A stretch of DNA of 64,000 nucleotides from assembly GCA_028583685.1 (NCBI GenBank), contig JAMXIF010000045.1:11123761-11187760 (forward strand), given 5' to 3'. This document shows, one piece after another, positions 31,401 through 46,400 of this stretch. The notes beneath the pieces were generated by a model that did no database searches, was not told the origin of the DNA, and saw only the letters and a program-made list of their open reading frames with translations. Position 1 is the first letter of the stretch, and each line of letters opens with the position of its first letter. The DNA comes from Petaurus breviceps papuanus (lineage: Eukaryota; Chordata; Mammalia; Diprotodontia; Petauridae). The position numbers were made by a program, and so were the translations under genes.

Positions 31401-34400
31401 TTACTTCCAGATAGTCATCAGGAGAAGTGAAAAGTTTGGGGAGTGGATTTGATAGGAAGTGGAGTGGGCAGGATGCCCTCACTTAAGGAACATGTGAAAA
31501 TCACTTTAATCAGTCACTAACAGAAGACCTAGAGAGTAGCTTAACATTCCCTCTCAGAATTGTATATGTGACTTTAAGACATTTCAAAAACAACATCAGC
31601 CTTCTCTGTGTATAGAGGTCACTGGCTGCTTGTTGTCCTTCATTCTCAAAGAGGACCAAGTTATCAGGCCTGTTAAGAGTCGAGTTACAGAGCGTCTGAC
31701 TGGCCAGTCAAACCAGCACGAGCCCGGAATGCTGCACCCCAGGTCGGGCACGAATAGTCCGTGTGAGTGTCTGGGGTGGATTCTCTACATTCACTCACCT
31801 CTTCTTTCTTCTGAGCTGCTTCAGGGCTGTTGCTCGTAGAGCACACACCTCAGATGTGGGCACGCCATGCTGAGTGGTCCTGGATCAGTGTCTCCCGTGT
31901 CACACAGTCAACTCCAAAGTTCTTAAGAGTCCTTGACAATGCCCTAGTGTCACTTTCTCTGACCACCACATGAGCACTTGCCCTGTGTGACTTGTCCATA
32001 AAATGGTTTTGTAGGCAGTCGTGCATTTGGCATTCAGAGTCTCCAGGTGACTTGATTTGAGATAGCATTGTACTCTGTGTACTCTGGTGAAACTGAGGTG
32101 TGAGCCGTGTGGTCACACCAGGCCATGGTACATCAGTGGCCGAGATAAGGATGGGCTCCAGGTGCCTTTTCCCTGCAGGCCGATCCTCCCTCAAAACAGC
32201 GCTGCCTCAGATGGTGACGACTTGGGCATCTCAGGATGCCTGTTGAGAAGCGGCGGCTGCTGTGTTCCTTACTGTGAAGAACAGCATTGTGTGATACTAG
32301 AAGTTTCGTGGATCTTGACAAGGATCGCATTTGCTATGTTTTCTTCTTTTTTAAATCCCATAAATACTCATTGAACACCCACTGTCTAGTAACTGCCCTT
32401 CTAAGTAATTTATCTGTCAGCACATTCTAAGTAAGGAGACTCCGTGCTTTGACCAGGTCAGTCTAATTCCGTAAACATGCAGTCAGGTCCTCCTGTACGT
32501 AGGGCATTGTGCTGTGTACACTGGGGGCAGTACAGAGATAAACAGGACACCGTCTTTACCCTCACAGAGCTTATTATCTGCTAGGGGGACACAGAACCGA
32601 ATGCCTGATTTGGAGCGAAATGTGCCCAGTTTGGGAAAGGAGTCTGTGTACAGCCAAGGATGTCCAGAAGGAAGAAGTGCAGAGAGAGGAAGAATGAGAG
32701 AACGCTTCATGGAAGGAGGTGTCACCTGTCTCTGCCAAGAACTCTGTGTCCCCTGAAACAAGTCAGCTCACCTCGTGGGCCCTTCGGGTCTGGTCTACAC
32801 TGAAGGAGACCTAGTCAAGGATGGCAGGGCCTTCTTTGGACTTAGGCCAAAACTATGTGAGATGAGGGCAAAGAAGAGGCCGACTAGGCATCCGGTGTGG
32901 CATGGGCACACATACATCCGTGCACCTGGCACCCTGATAACTCAAGGGGGCACCACAAAGGAGGCTGGAAGCATGAGGCAATGCTAAGTGAAGAAGGCCC
33001 AGCGTTTCAGGTTAGCATTAATACATCGGAGCTTTATTCAGTAAACACTAAGGTAGCATTGAAGGGTTTGGAGCCAAAGAGGGGCCTGATCACGTCTATG
33101 GATGAAGAAGATTAGCTTGACAGCATTGTCACGTATGTCATGGAGGCAGCCAGGAGGGCGCTGTTGGAGTCCAGGAAACACGAGGACCTGACCTGAGGCA
33201 GACAGAAGCAAGGCCTGTGACCGAGGGTGATCAGATGTGGGAGGCGAGGGGGAAGAAGAACTGAAAGATATCCCCAAGGATGCCAACTCTCCCGTTGGTG
33301 CCCTCTGAGCAGCCCCAAGATAATGTGAGTTCTAAGTGGCCAGTGTGAGAGGGGGATGGGACTGTTGGAGGCAGGCACTCTAACAGCGGCCCTCAAAAAT
33401 GGTTACTTGGGATAGGGGAGGAAGGAAAACTTCAACCAGACACAGAGACAGCAGAACTCAGAGCGTGGGAGTAGGGCCCGGCCTGGCAGCAGCACAGTCA
33501 GCAGCGCTCCTGGCCAGGGAGGGCCCTGTGCAGGCAAGAAGGGGATCAGGACTCACATCCACAGAGGACAATGGAAGGAAGAAAAGAGGCAGGAGAGGAG
33601 ACAGTGTAAAGGACAGAGGAGGATGTAACATGTTGTTAACAACTTCCTTCCAAAAGATTTTAAACTCTTGACTGTTTTGTTGTTTATAACAGTTAGCCCT
33701 TAGCTGCCCAGACCTTGGCCATCCTTAGAGAGGGATCTGAATTTTTACTGTTCTCGTGTAACCATGTATCTGGAAGGCTCATAGGATCATAGATCTATGG
33801 CTGGGAGGAACCTCAGAGACCGTCTTTGCCAGCCCCTTTTACAGATGACCAAACTGGGGCTGAAGGAGGTTCAGGTAGTAAGAGAGGCAATATTTGAACT
33901 CAGATCCTCCGATCCCAAAGCCAGTGTTCTGCACTGGACCACAGACATCAGCCCACAACTTCAGGACTGCCTCCACACACCGGACCTGGATTTGCCATCT
34001 GGAGTCAGTCACTAGAGACGTTAAGGATGCCGGGTACCTCAACCCCAGACCAGGCAGTTGTGCGTGTTGCCAGAAAGAGAGACCAAAGGGGCCTCTTTGT
34101 GTCAGGGCCTGAGCCAGCCATTGGGGCATGGCCAACTTTGCTGCCAGCCGTAAGAAGTTCATCATTTAATGAGCTATTTTGCTTTCCCTTGCCTCCAGTG
34201 TTTTTCTTATTCTTAATCTTTTCTTGCTCTTCTTCCCCAACAAAGTACTTTGAGTTTCACGTGAATTATGCCCCCTCTCAACTTCTCCCTCCAGCAGTGG
34301 TGGTGAGGATAACTTCCACTTTGTATTTAAGAGATGTTGCAAAGGTAAAACCAACTGTCCATGGCAACAAACTGGCAACAGTATGTCTCAGTCTGGATTA

Positions 34401-37400
34401 TACTCTGAGAAGAAAAATTGGATGGAATCTCCTTAGGAAAAGTTACCAGGCACTCCTGGCCATTTGCCACATGAGGCTTAGGCTAAGGCATTCCAGTCAG
34501 GAGATAGAAAAATTAGAGCTTAAAAAAATGGATTTTATTTCATTTATGTTAAAATATTATTGGTAATTTTTAGACTTAAGTTTTAATTTAGGTGAAAGCT
34601 CAGACAGTAGAGAGTAGGGCTTAAGATTTCTATTTAGAGTATATAGTATCTAACACAATTTTCAGTAGTCTTTTCATAAAAGCTGTATATAGAGATCTGA
34701 TAGGCTTTTTTTCTTGCCATTATTCTTAATTCTTAGTACTTAATTCTTGATACCAGAGTTAAAACACAACTGTTGTAATAGAACTACTGAGAAGGTATTG
34801 TGAATGACATAAACAAAGATGTGTGGTGTGTGTGTGTAAATATATACATGCATGTTTGTATGTGTGTATATGTTTGTGTGTGTGTCCATTATTCATCATT
34901 TATATGTCTTGCGTTCTGAACCCTTATCAGAGAAATTTGATACAAAATTTTTTCCCTATTCACCCACTTCCCTTTTTAGGTTAGGTGCATTAATGTTGTC
35001 TATGCAGAAGCTTTTACATTTCATGTAATCAGAATTCTCTCTTTTATCTTCTTTAATTGCCTCCATCCCTTATTTTGTTAAAAATCAATCTCCTATCCAA
35101 ATCGGTGAGAGGTCATTTTTTTTATGATGTGATCATTAGGGTCGCGTTTCCATTTAGAATGTATTGGGGAGTGTGGTGGAAGGTATTGGTCTAAGCCTCA
35201 TTGCAGCCTCTCCCACTTTCCCAGCACTTCATATCACATAGGGAGATCTTGTGTAAGTAATTGACATTTTCTGCTTCATAAAACACCAGATAGCTCCATT
35301 GTTTCTGATTCTCCTTTGTCTGCTCCTTTGTATTGATCTGCCTCTATTGTTTAACCAATATCATGTTGGCTACTGCTTCATAATATAGTTTGAGGTCTGG
35401 AAATGCTACTCCCTCTTTATCCCTACCCCTTTTCATCATTTCCTTTGACATTCTAGAGCATTTATTTTTTCTACATAAATTTTATTGTTTTATCAAGTTC
35501 TGTGAACTAACCCTCCAATAATTTTATTGGTATAAAATTAAGTGTTTAAACTAACTTTGGTCATATTATCATTTTACATTTGTATTATATTGGCATGGTC
35601 AGGCCAGAAATAATGAGTGTTCCTCCAGCTGTTTAAGTTGTAATCTTTGTAATTGAATCTATACCAGTCTTTTGTGTACTGTTGTAGATCATTTCTTTTG
35701 AGTTTCCACCCTCTGAAAGTAGATTGGCTTTGTTACAAGAGATGGGGAAGGACAAGGAATCTGTTCTGAAAAGAATGTGATACAGAAACAAAAAGTACTG
35801 ATAAAAACAAGATCAGATTTAACAGAAAGTAGGTGGAGTTTGGGAAAAGAACTAAGACAGTGCATGCCAAGTCTGGCACACAGTGGAGATGGTTAGACTG
35901 GGCAGTGACCTCTTCTCGGAGCCTGTGGAATAGTGGGCACCCATTCAGTCTGGAGCTTCTCTTTCTCATGGGGTTTCTAACCTTCTCTGAAGGCAGCTCC
36001 CACGGGGGGAGTTCCACCACCTTGTGACAACAGTGCATCATGGCAATGGGGACATTCGTGGTCTTGCCAGGGGACTGCTCTGGAAGCAGCATTCGCTCAG
36101 ATGGGTAAATGCTGGTGATTTTTTTTAATCAGTCCATCATTTTGTGGTGACACAACATCCATTTACTAATTTTTTCAGAAAGCTAAACCACTTAACTGAT
36201 AGAAGTTCCTTAATTACCTCAAAGCATCAAAGTCTAATGAAATGACAGTCTCTTTTCTAACATTGGAAGCTTTTTCTACCAGTGGAGAAAAGTGTTTTCT
36301 TCCCTTGAATTAATGGCAGCTGGGGGTGTGGTAGAAAAAGTGTCACAATGGGAGTCAGAAGGACAAAGGAGAGATTGAAGTAGTGATTGACTGCACAGAG
36401 TGGTCTCCTGAACAGAGAGAGCCCTGATTTCAGATTGGAGTCACCACTCTGCCCCTGAGGAGGTCCCTTCACCTTCTGGGCTTCAGTTTCCCCTCATACA
36501 CAAAATGAGAAGCTTGGACTGGCTGACCACCTCCTAAAGGCTTTTTTGAATGTATGATTCTTTCAAAAGTGCAAAGTCAGTCAGCTTCACTTAGGAATTG
36601 AGAAATCAGGAATGCATAAATATATGTAGGGGGATTTTTCCCAACTCATGAATAAATAAGAAGGCACATACCAAATTCATATTCGGTTTCTCATCTCGAT
36701 GTAGAGGAAGGGATAGTCAATTTACCTGAGTTCAAATCCAACTCAGACTTATTAACTGGGCAAGTCACTTAACCTCTGTCTGCCTCCGTTTCCTCTTATG
36801 TCAGATGGGGATAGGGGCTACCTCCCAGGGTTGATGTGGGGAGCTAATGAGAAAACATTTAGGAAGCACTCTTCAGACTTTAAAGAGACATACAAATGCT
36901 AGCTGTTGGTGTAGTGGTTGTTTAGTTAAAGGAGCATGTGTTACTGAAGAAAAAGACCCAGAGTACATAATCCTTCTGTTTTGTTTAAATGAAACACAAT
37001 TGCAGTGCCTTCCAATTGTGGTGGTGGAACTTTTCTGTGTGCCCAGCATGCACTTGTTGAATTGGGTCATAAGTACAACCAAATCATCAATCAGGAAAAA
37101 AAAAAAAAAAGCCCACCATTGTTAAATGTATGCTGTGTTTCAGTGTACAGAATTTCAGAGACAAAGGTACAGCACAGGTAGAGTGGTCTGACCCCCACCC
37201 ACCCCCCATTCGATGAAACCATGAAACTGGTACCTTTAACGGATTCATCTCTGAGGTGCGAAGAGTGTGGCCTAAATCTAGCTCATTTTAGGCAGTCAGT
37301 AAGCATTCATTAAGCTTCTGCTGTGTGCTAGGCACTGTGCTAAACACATGGGATACAAAGACAAATAGCAGCCCCAACCCTCAAGGAGCTTCCAGTCCAA

Positions 37401-40400
37401 AGGGATCCTTTCATTCATTCAGCAAACACTGATTGTGGCCTGTGTGCCCAAGTATTGTACTGGGTATTGGGGGCAGGGCACAAATGATACATGGTCCCTA
37501 ACGTCAAGGAGGTCATAACCTGTAACGTAACATCTGCTTCTGGGCCATCAGTGAAGACCTTCATTTAGAATCCTTTCCCTTGATGGAACAGCATGAAAAT
37601 CCTTTCTCCTTGGTCCCCTTGGGTCCCAGGTTTCTAAATCTGTGTCCTAATTATGTCTCGTCCTGTTCTCTTTTCTCTCTGGGGCTAGCCAAAGAAGAAG
37701 AATATGTCTGCCTACCAGGTGTTCTGTAAGGAGTACCGGGTCACCATCGTGGCAGAGCACCCAGGAATAGGTAAGGACACTTGGACCTTGGGCCTCTCAG
37801 CGAGTCTCCTCACGCCTTGTAGGGATGCCAAAGGTTAGACTGTTGCGAAGAATGCCAACTCAGTTTCCTTCTTCAGTTCTGATGTTATGTAAGTAGGTCA
37901 GATTAGCATCTGAAATGTTAAATTCCTCTTTTATAAATAGAAGACAGTCCACCATAGAAGTGCCCAAAGGATATCGAGGTTTATGTGGAAGTGTGTCGAG
38001 GTGTTGGCCTTTGCTCGCCAAGAGGCTACGGCAGACTTTCCATACGTAGGAGAACCTGGTCTGGACCTGTTCATTCCAAGAGTGGTATCACACCATCCTC
38101 ACTTTTGCCTGTATCCCCATAGTCTGGCTGTATGGGCCAAGATGTAAGCCTCTGCCATAGATAGTCCCTTTTTCTATCCCTTCTAAGCAATTGAGACAGT
38201 GGTAAAAGCCCTCCAGGAGAAGTCAGGAGCCCTGGGGTCTAGCCTTGGCTCCCCTACTGGCCTTCCCTGTGACCTTGGGGGAGCCCACCACTGCCCTCTG
38301 ACTCTCAGCTCCTTCATCTGAAAACTGCCTGGCTCCTATACCTCACAGGAGGTTGTGAGGGTCAGGTCCGCAGGATGGGTGAAACACCACACAAACTAAG
38401 ATGTGCTTAGTGCCCCGATTGGCTCGGAAGCAGGAGGATGGACAGAACCTTTTTTGGTTCTCTTCTCTCGGGTGCTTGGCCTGGAGAGAGAGGCCTAAGA
38501 GATTCCTTCTTTGTGTAAAAGCATAAGTTGATAGGTCCTGTTATTCCAGGTTTGTTTGATGTGGTGAAGAGAGAGAGAGAGAGCCAGGCTGACAGCCCTT
38601 GCATTTCATCCAGAGACATCCAACTATGAATTCAAGTCTGACCTTCCTAAATGCTGATACAAACACTCTTGTTGCTTATTTTTATTTCTTTTTTGATTGA
38701 GTTGTTTACCCATATTGGATACTTACCTTTTTTCTTTTTTGCTAGATTTTGGGGAACTGAGCAAGAAATTGGCTGAAGTATGGAAACAGCTGCCAGAAAA
38801 AGACAAACTGGTAAGTGTCTGAGTGACCATTTAGCAGCTTGCTGCAGTTGGAATACTCCTGAAAACACTAGCTTCATCAGGGGGCCTTTGAGCCCTTTCT
38901 GGCCTCAGCTCCCAGATGCTGAGTTATGGTGCTGGGCTGTCGAGCCTGGGTGAGCCCCTGGAGGGATGGCTCTGTACCTCCCAGAGCTGAGTCATTCATG
39001 GCCCCCTAGAGCTGGAGGTCTTTGAATCCAACCCCCTCATTTTACAGGGAGAGAAAGATGTCTGCGGGGGTGCCATGAGTTGGCCAGGGCCTAACCTCAA
39101 ACTTAGATGTGAATCAAGGGCTTTCCACCTCCAGGTCTAGTGCCCTATGCTATTCACTGCCATGCTGCCTCTCAAAAGAATTTTGAATAACTCGGTGTGG
39201 CTCTTCCCTCCACTAAGAAAGCTCACAGCTTTCCACACCTTGGCAGACTTGTGACCAGAACCTTGTGGCAGTGAGCCTCTTCTTAGAGCCGTCAGGTGTG
39301 GGGCCTTTAGCTGTATTGGATCTTGGTCCCAGAGATAGCAGTCTTCTCTCCAGTGGGGGAGGTCACAGACTCTCTTCACCTTCTCATCCTGTCTGATTCT
39401 GACCTATATCCTTCCATCAGTCCCCTATCAAGGATGGGCCCAAGGTGGTGGACGCCTTCCTCTGCCCCTGGACAGAGCTCTGCCCGTCAGCACTCCCACA
39501 ACCCTCCTATTCTGGGCATCCACACCGATGACCACATCTTTGGCTGCTCCTTAGACACCCTGGTCCACTTTGGATTCTTTGGAGAGCACAGTGGTCGTGA
39601 TTTATAGCCCCATACTCTCACCATACCAAGAGGGAAGTCGAACAGGCAGCCCTTTGTGGGCAGAAGCAGCCCGAGGCTCTCCTCTGCAGTCTGTCCTCCC
39701 CTCCAGTAGGGTTCACCCCAAACTCTGTGACCCGGGGAGCTGAGTCAGCGGAGCTTCAGGACAAGCAGCCCTGCAAGAGCCTTCTTTGTCGGTCATACCC
39801 CTCCACTGAACAGAAACAGAAGCAGGAGGGACCCAGCCTGAGACTCGACAGTGCCACTTAAAGCTTCAGAGCACTTTCTCTACAACAGCCCCATGTGTGA
39901 AGCAGCCTGTAGATTGTTATAGCTATAGTAAAGACAGAGAAACTGAAGCTCTGAGAAGGGGAATGTCCCGTCGTGTGGACACGAAGGGCAGCCCCCGTGC
40001 ATCGTCCTGAGTACTTTGGGGCAGCTCTGCTCTTGGCCTCAGTTTGCCTTTGTGCTGCCTCTGTGCCTTGCTTCTCATTCAGCCCCTGGAACCATGCAGA
40101 GCATGTCTGATCCTCCTTCCAGGGCAGCCCCTGACCCCCCCAAGCCTCCTTTCTCCATCCCCAGTTGCCCCTTCTATGCCATGCTCTCCAGCCCCTACCT
40201 CATCCCAGATGCCTGACCAGGGATCCTGCAGGACCCCCAGCCTCCGGAAAGCAGAGTCTCCGGGGCTGTGGACATGGGCTGGTCCTGCTGCCTCCAATGC
40301 CCCCATTGCTTTTTCACATGCACTGTCGTGCAGCCCTGTGTTGGCTCCCCACAATCCAAGCAGGGCCGTAAGCCAATGGATCATTCCTCCTTTACAGCCG

Positions 40401-43400
40401 AGCACATCAGAGCTTGTCGAGCCTGCCTTGGCTTGGGGGCAGTGCATGTGGCCAGTTAGATCTGACCTCAGCGGTCCCCATTTCCTTATCCCCTCCCATT
40501 TTATTTCATCTCTATTTTGGTTGAGCATCCCATCCATCCCTTGGTCAAAATCACTGATAAAAATGCACAAGCCCGGGGCCAGGGAGAGAGCCCCACATTG
40601 CTTCATCAGACACCCCTTTCCTGGTCTTCAGCAGCCTCGTCACTCGTTAGATCTAGTTATGAAATCAGCTCCTAATCCAACCAGCTGCACTCTTACCCAG
40701 GCCATGTCTCATTCACAAGAATACGTGGAGCAATTGTGTTCAGTGTCCAACTGCACTCCAGGAACGGTGTGTCTGTGGCACTGGCCAAGCAGCCTGTCAT
40801 CAGAGGCAGTCCAGTTAGTGTGTGGGACCTGTTCAGGATGAAAGTTTGCCAGCTGGTAGTGACGTCTTGCTTCCCTCTTTCTTTACCTGTGATTTTATTT
40901 ATTTTCAGTGGACCTGCTTTAACGTGGGGAGGGATGGCCAGAGTTCAGGCCCCAGGGCTATCACAGGAGATGTGGCTGCTGAAAATGGGTGGCTCTCTCT
41001 CCAGCATAGTCATGGGTGGGTGGTGGGGATCCTGCACAGTGAAGGGGCTCGGACTCTGCTGTTGAGAAGGGCCCTACGAGAGCACATGGGAAATGGGCGG
41101 AGTCAGGCTCCTTCCAGGCTTCCCAGGGCTTAAGGAAGAACCTGTAGCAGACCTTGGTTACATCCTTACAGTCTTTCCCCTGGAGTAAGGTGGTCTAGAG
41201 GAACTGAGGTCAAGTCCAGCAGCCTCTTGTTTCAAGGCACCATCCTTTTCCCTTTAAAAAAAAAAAAAAAAGCAGGGGCAGCTAGGTGGGGCGGCAAATA
41301 GAGCACCAGCCCTGGAGTCAAGAGGACCCGAGTTCAAATTTGGCCTCAGACACTTAACACAAAACTAGCTGTGTGACCTTGGGCAAGTCACTTAACCCCA
41401 AATGCCCTGCCTTCCCCCTCCAAAAAAAAAAAGTATTCATCTCCCTCCTTCCTGTTCTCCACACTCTTAACAAACATCTCTGACAGCAGCCAGACAATCC
41501 TTCCATAGCCTCCAGTGTGGTTGATCCAGGCCCAAGGCTGAGATCTCACACTCCTCAACATCAGACACAAGACTATTTTAAATGGTCTTGCCTTTGGGCC
41601 CAAAAGACTGGGCTTCTGGGGAGAGAGAGTCCAGAGGTCAGAGAGCATCGTCTGAGGCCTGCGAAGAGGCAGTGTGACCGCAGACGAGATCTGCATCCAG
41701 CTGGCTGAGAAGTGCTTGCCTGATCCTCACATGGTACTCGGCTGCCGTGCTTGGGGTACAGATGAGGGAACGACCTCATCGAGGAAAGGCAGGGTCCTTC
41801 TCTCCAGATTCAAGAACCGTCTGCTGATCAGAGAGCAAGGACTAACTCATTTCTCTATCAGATAGTCATTCAGCAGCCCTTTACTTCTGGTCACTGGGAG
41901 GCCCAGAGGTGATCCATTGCCCCTGCCTTGATGGAACTCCCCAGTAGTAATAATTCACATTTCTAGGATGCTTTCAGATTCATAGGGCATTTTCCCCACA
42001 GCAACCAACACTGTGAGGTAGATAATAAATTATTATCATTTCTACTTTACAGATCAGGAAAAGTGAAGTGGGAAGTGCCCGCCTTTCCCAGGGCCACCAC
42101 ACTGATTAGGGTCAGAGGGAGGCTGGCCCCAGGTCCCGGTACTCCCAGCCCCCACCCCCTTTCCACAAACAGACCAGCAGCATCTGCTACAGCCACAGCA
42201 CAGGAAGAAGACAAGAGAGGGATCAGAGAGACAGAATGCTGTGTGAGCACTCCAGAAAGCAAAAGTAGGCTCAGACCTTGAAGGACAATGAAGATCTTGG
42301 GGGGGGGGGAAGGGGAGCCATTCCAGCCATGGGAAGCAGTGAAAGCCAGAAACACACTAATTCTGCATTTGGAGATTAAATCTGCCTGACCCTGGAGCTG
42401 TTCCCTGCTGCAGAAGCTGCCGTCTCCACAGCTCCCTGGGGAGGAGGACCCTGGCCCTGCCATGCCATCGCTCCTCTTCATTGTGAAATCTATAAAAGAT
42501 AAACTTGCTATATAGCCCCCAGATGAGCTAAAAGTCAGGCTTTCCTTTTGACACTCCGTCTCACAAGATCCCCACCACCCAGGGCCTCCCTCCTGTAGTC
42601 AGCCCTACGTGATCCTCGTCCCTGGGCCTCCAGCTTGAGCCTCCTGGCTGAGTCTAGTGGGCCGACTTTCATTTGCCTCTTCTGTCTTGTTCTCTCTGCC
42701 CGACCACCCCTCTCTCCTGTGACTGCCCCACCCTTGCTGTCTGCACAGGTCTGGAAGCAGAAGGCCCAGTACCTCCAACACAAGCAGAATAAGGCTGAGG
42801 CCACCACGGTGAAGAGGAAGGCAGCTGCTGGCTCTGAGGGGGCCATGAGAGTCAAAGGTGGGAGTGAGGGCCGCCTCCACTGAAGCTTCATGGTTGGGGG
42901 TGGAGGTGGAGTGCAGAAAAGCCTCCACATGTGGGGGGCAGCAAGGAGGCCAGAAGGGCCTTGGCATGGGGATTTTCAGAGGTATAACAGAGAAGCCTGT
43001 CCCTGGCTGTGGTGCCCAGTTGGGTAGCCAGGTCTCACCTCCCTGTTCTCCTCCTTTGGCCTTAGCTTCTCCTGCTGGAGTGATGTCACCTCATAAAAAG
43101 TCCCCTTCCAGTACGGCCGTGCTGTCTTCCTCCCCAGCCAAAGTCCCTGAAACAGATCCCATCGACGTAGCTGCACACCTCCAACTCTTAGGAGAATCAC
43201 TGAGCCTCATTGGTCACCGCCTGCAAGAAACAGAGGTGAGTGTGGTGGCTGGACCGCCCCTGCCCTCCAGCCTGGCCTCTGCTTCACTGCTTGAGAAAGA
43301 TGACCTTGACCTCCCAATGGCCACGTCCACGTCCTCGGCGTCCATAACCTATTACGATTATCCATAACAACTCTCCCTCCAGATTAATCTTGAAGCGCGG

Positions 43401-46400
43401 CTTTGATTAGACCATCTCGCTGCCCACGGTCTTTGAGCGGCTCCCCTTTACCTTTCTCTCGATGGCCTCTCCCTTCCTCAGGGAGTGTGTCCTTCCCACC
43501 ATTGCTGGCCTCGTCCATAGCAATGCCTTCTCCATGAAGCCGCCCTCCCCCAGGGCATGCTGGCATTTTGTCTGTGCCTCTCAGGGTCCTCAGACTCTGT
43601 CTTCAGTCATAATCATGGGAATGTTTGTCTTAGCCTCCTCTCAGACTGTAAGTTCAGTGAAGGCAGGGACTGCCCTTCCTCCCTTCGTATCCCCAGTGCC
43701 TGGCACGGGGAGGGTGCTTGTCGAGTCTGAGGGGCCGTCCCGGTGATTTTAAGCCAAAGCAGGGGCAGCGTGGTCTGGGGGAACGATGACCACACTGGGC
43801 GTCGGAGGCAGGGCTCCTGATATGAACCCTGGAGGTTCGTGAGTCCATGGAGATGCTGTGGGGCTGCTACCACTCTGTAAGCTTCTCAGGCCCCGGACAC
43901 TTGGATGTGCTTTTCTGGTGCTTGCCCTAAAATCCTCAATTTCCTGCAGAGTTTTCTTCTGCCTTTGTCAAAGCAAATGCCAGTTTTGGAGTGATTACTC
44001 ACAGCCTAGGAGTTCAAACCACTCAGTTACCAAAGGCCTGTATTCTCATCTGACCTTGGAGAGTCTGAATTTTCCTAATTCCTAATCTCCTAATTGCTGT
44101 GCTTCCCAAAAGGCTTGGATTAGGAGAGTCGATCATTGGAGGGATTGGTGGTACAACTAATGATTCTGCCTGCTTCATGTGATCCTAATAATAGGCAGCA
44201 GACGAGGGCCTCCACTTGCTGTACAAAAGTCAGCCTGGCTCTGGGCATGCTCGAGAAGGCCTGCACTTTGACATGAGGTTACCCACAAAGTCCCCTTGGG
44301 GCTTCTTACCTTCATCATCCCCATAACTTCTCACCAGCTCACCCTCTTTGGCCATCTCAGTATTTGAACCTTCTGATAGGTTTCTGTAGACGACAATCTC
44401 TTCATGGGACCATTACTTTTCAGCCCAGGAATCCCCCTGAGCTCCAGAAGGCATAGCCCCTTCTGGGAGGCAGTCAGAGTCATTGTGCACTTTATTCAGC
44501 AGGAGAACATAGTCCTTGACCTGGGGCTTGAGAAAGCCAGAAGGAGTGGAGGGCTGGATGATTTTACCCTCAGTCCCAAGGTTTCCTGGACTTTGAGTGG
44601 GCCACGTGATGCCAATGATCCTCTCACATTCTGGTGGGGTTGCCCCAGTCTTTGTTCTTCCCTCAAGGCTAGCCAGTCCTCTCCCCCAGGAAAGAAATGG
44701 GAAGTAAAGAGTGAAAATATGAAGCTGGTAGGGCAGCCCTCCCTGGCTGGGCTTCTGTCTGTGTGATCTCAGAGCTCCCTTGGTACCTTCCAGTCCAGTG
44801 GCTAGCGAGGCACTAAATCTGTTCCTTTGCTCCTAGAGGTTCACCACCAGTGATTTGAGAATGTTACATTCCACTCCCAAATGCAGGCCTAGGCATGTAC
44901 CCACAGCCAGCCTAGGGCCCAGACTGACTTCTGGCCTGCAGAGGGTGCACTGGCTCCCTCTCCCTCAGCAAACAGCAGGCAAAGCATGGTTTGGGCAGAG
45001 ACAGAGCCTGTGGGGCCCAGCATGCACCCTGAGGCCAAGAAAGGATCCGTCTCCTAAGAAGCAGCTGACCCCAGTAGGAAGAGCCAGCACAGCAACCCCC
45101 CACCCCGGTGGGCAGGGACCTGGTTTTGTCAGGGCTTGAACCCAGGCTGGGCAGCTGTCCTAAAACAAGGTGATGAGGCAGGGATGCCTGGAGGAGAATG
45201 GGTGGGCTATTCTGGTAACACTTGGGAAGGAGGAGGGCTGGCAGAGTGCTTGACCAACATCATCTCCTTTAACCCTCACAACAACCCTGGCAGGTGTGTG
45301 CCATTATTATCCACATTTCACAGATGAGGAAACTGAGACAGAGATGAAATGACTTGCCCAGGGTCGCACAGCTAGACCTAGGGTACAGGGCAGGACTCAA
45401 ACCATGACCTCCCTGACTCCAAAATCACTACACTACCTAGATCATTCTTAAAATGTTTTTCAGCAAAGCAGTAGCATTAACTCTCCAGAAATGTGGGCAG
45501 TAATCGTTGGCATTCACATAACAATGTCCTGTGGCCACAGTGTACTTTACATGGGGTCCAGTGGGCATGAAGGTGGCACATAGGGTAAACTTAGATTACC
45601 CCTTCAGATTTGGGCATAGGATCATTGCTGTTTCCTAGATAAGAAAATTAAAACAGAGGACAAGCCAGGTGGTCAAGGTCAGCTAGGTCACAAGTGACAG
45701 ACGCGGGCATGCCGCTCCTCAGCTCCTATGGTCTGGGCACAGCAGCTCCGCGTCTTACTGACGTGACTGGGGCCTCGACACCCTGAGCTAACACAGGAAG
45801 TGGAAGGAGTGGGCGCCAGCTGGTGCCTGTACCTCACTGAACTGGCGCATCCCAAAGGGCTTTGCCCAGCGCCCCATATCCTCCCATCACCTTCAGCACA
45901 ACAGAGAATGTAAGTATCACTCACATTTTATGCATGAGGAAATGGGTTTGGAGAGAGTCAGGAGCTGCCGAAAGTCACACAGCTCATAAAGGGCAGCGCC
46001 AGGCCTGGCATCCAGACTGGCAGGTTCCTTTTGGTGCCATCTCCACTGTGCCAACCTCAGAAGATGAGGCATTGATTCCAGGCCCTAGTGACCATAGGGC
46101 GGGACACAGGTAGGACCCACAGGGCTACAGACACACTGACTATCCACGGATCCATCACACCAGGTGTCACTTTGTGTGCTTTGTCACACAGCTTTGTGTG
46201 CTCGGAATGGACCCAAGGACAAAATCAGCCACAAGGAGTGAATGACGGCTATGACCCTTCTTTGCAGGGCATGGTGGCCGTTTCCGGAAGTCTCTCAGTT
46301 CTTCTCGATTCTATCATTTGTGCTCTCGGCCCTCTAGCCTGCCTGACCACACAGCTGCCCGAGCTGAATGGCTGCCCGAAGCAGGTCCTGGTGAGTCATG

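Noticed and set aside
40044-40841. 265-codon open frame in an HMGXB4 intron
   Set aside because: Low-complexity Pro/Ser/Leu composition with no family resemblance, lying inside a GC-rich intron.
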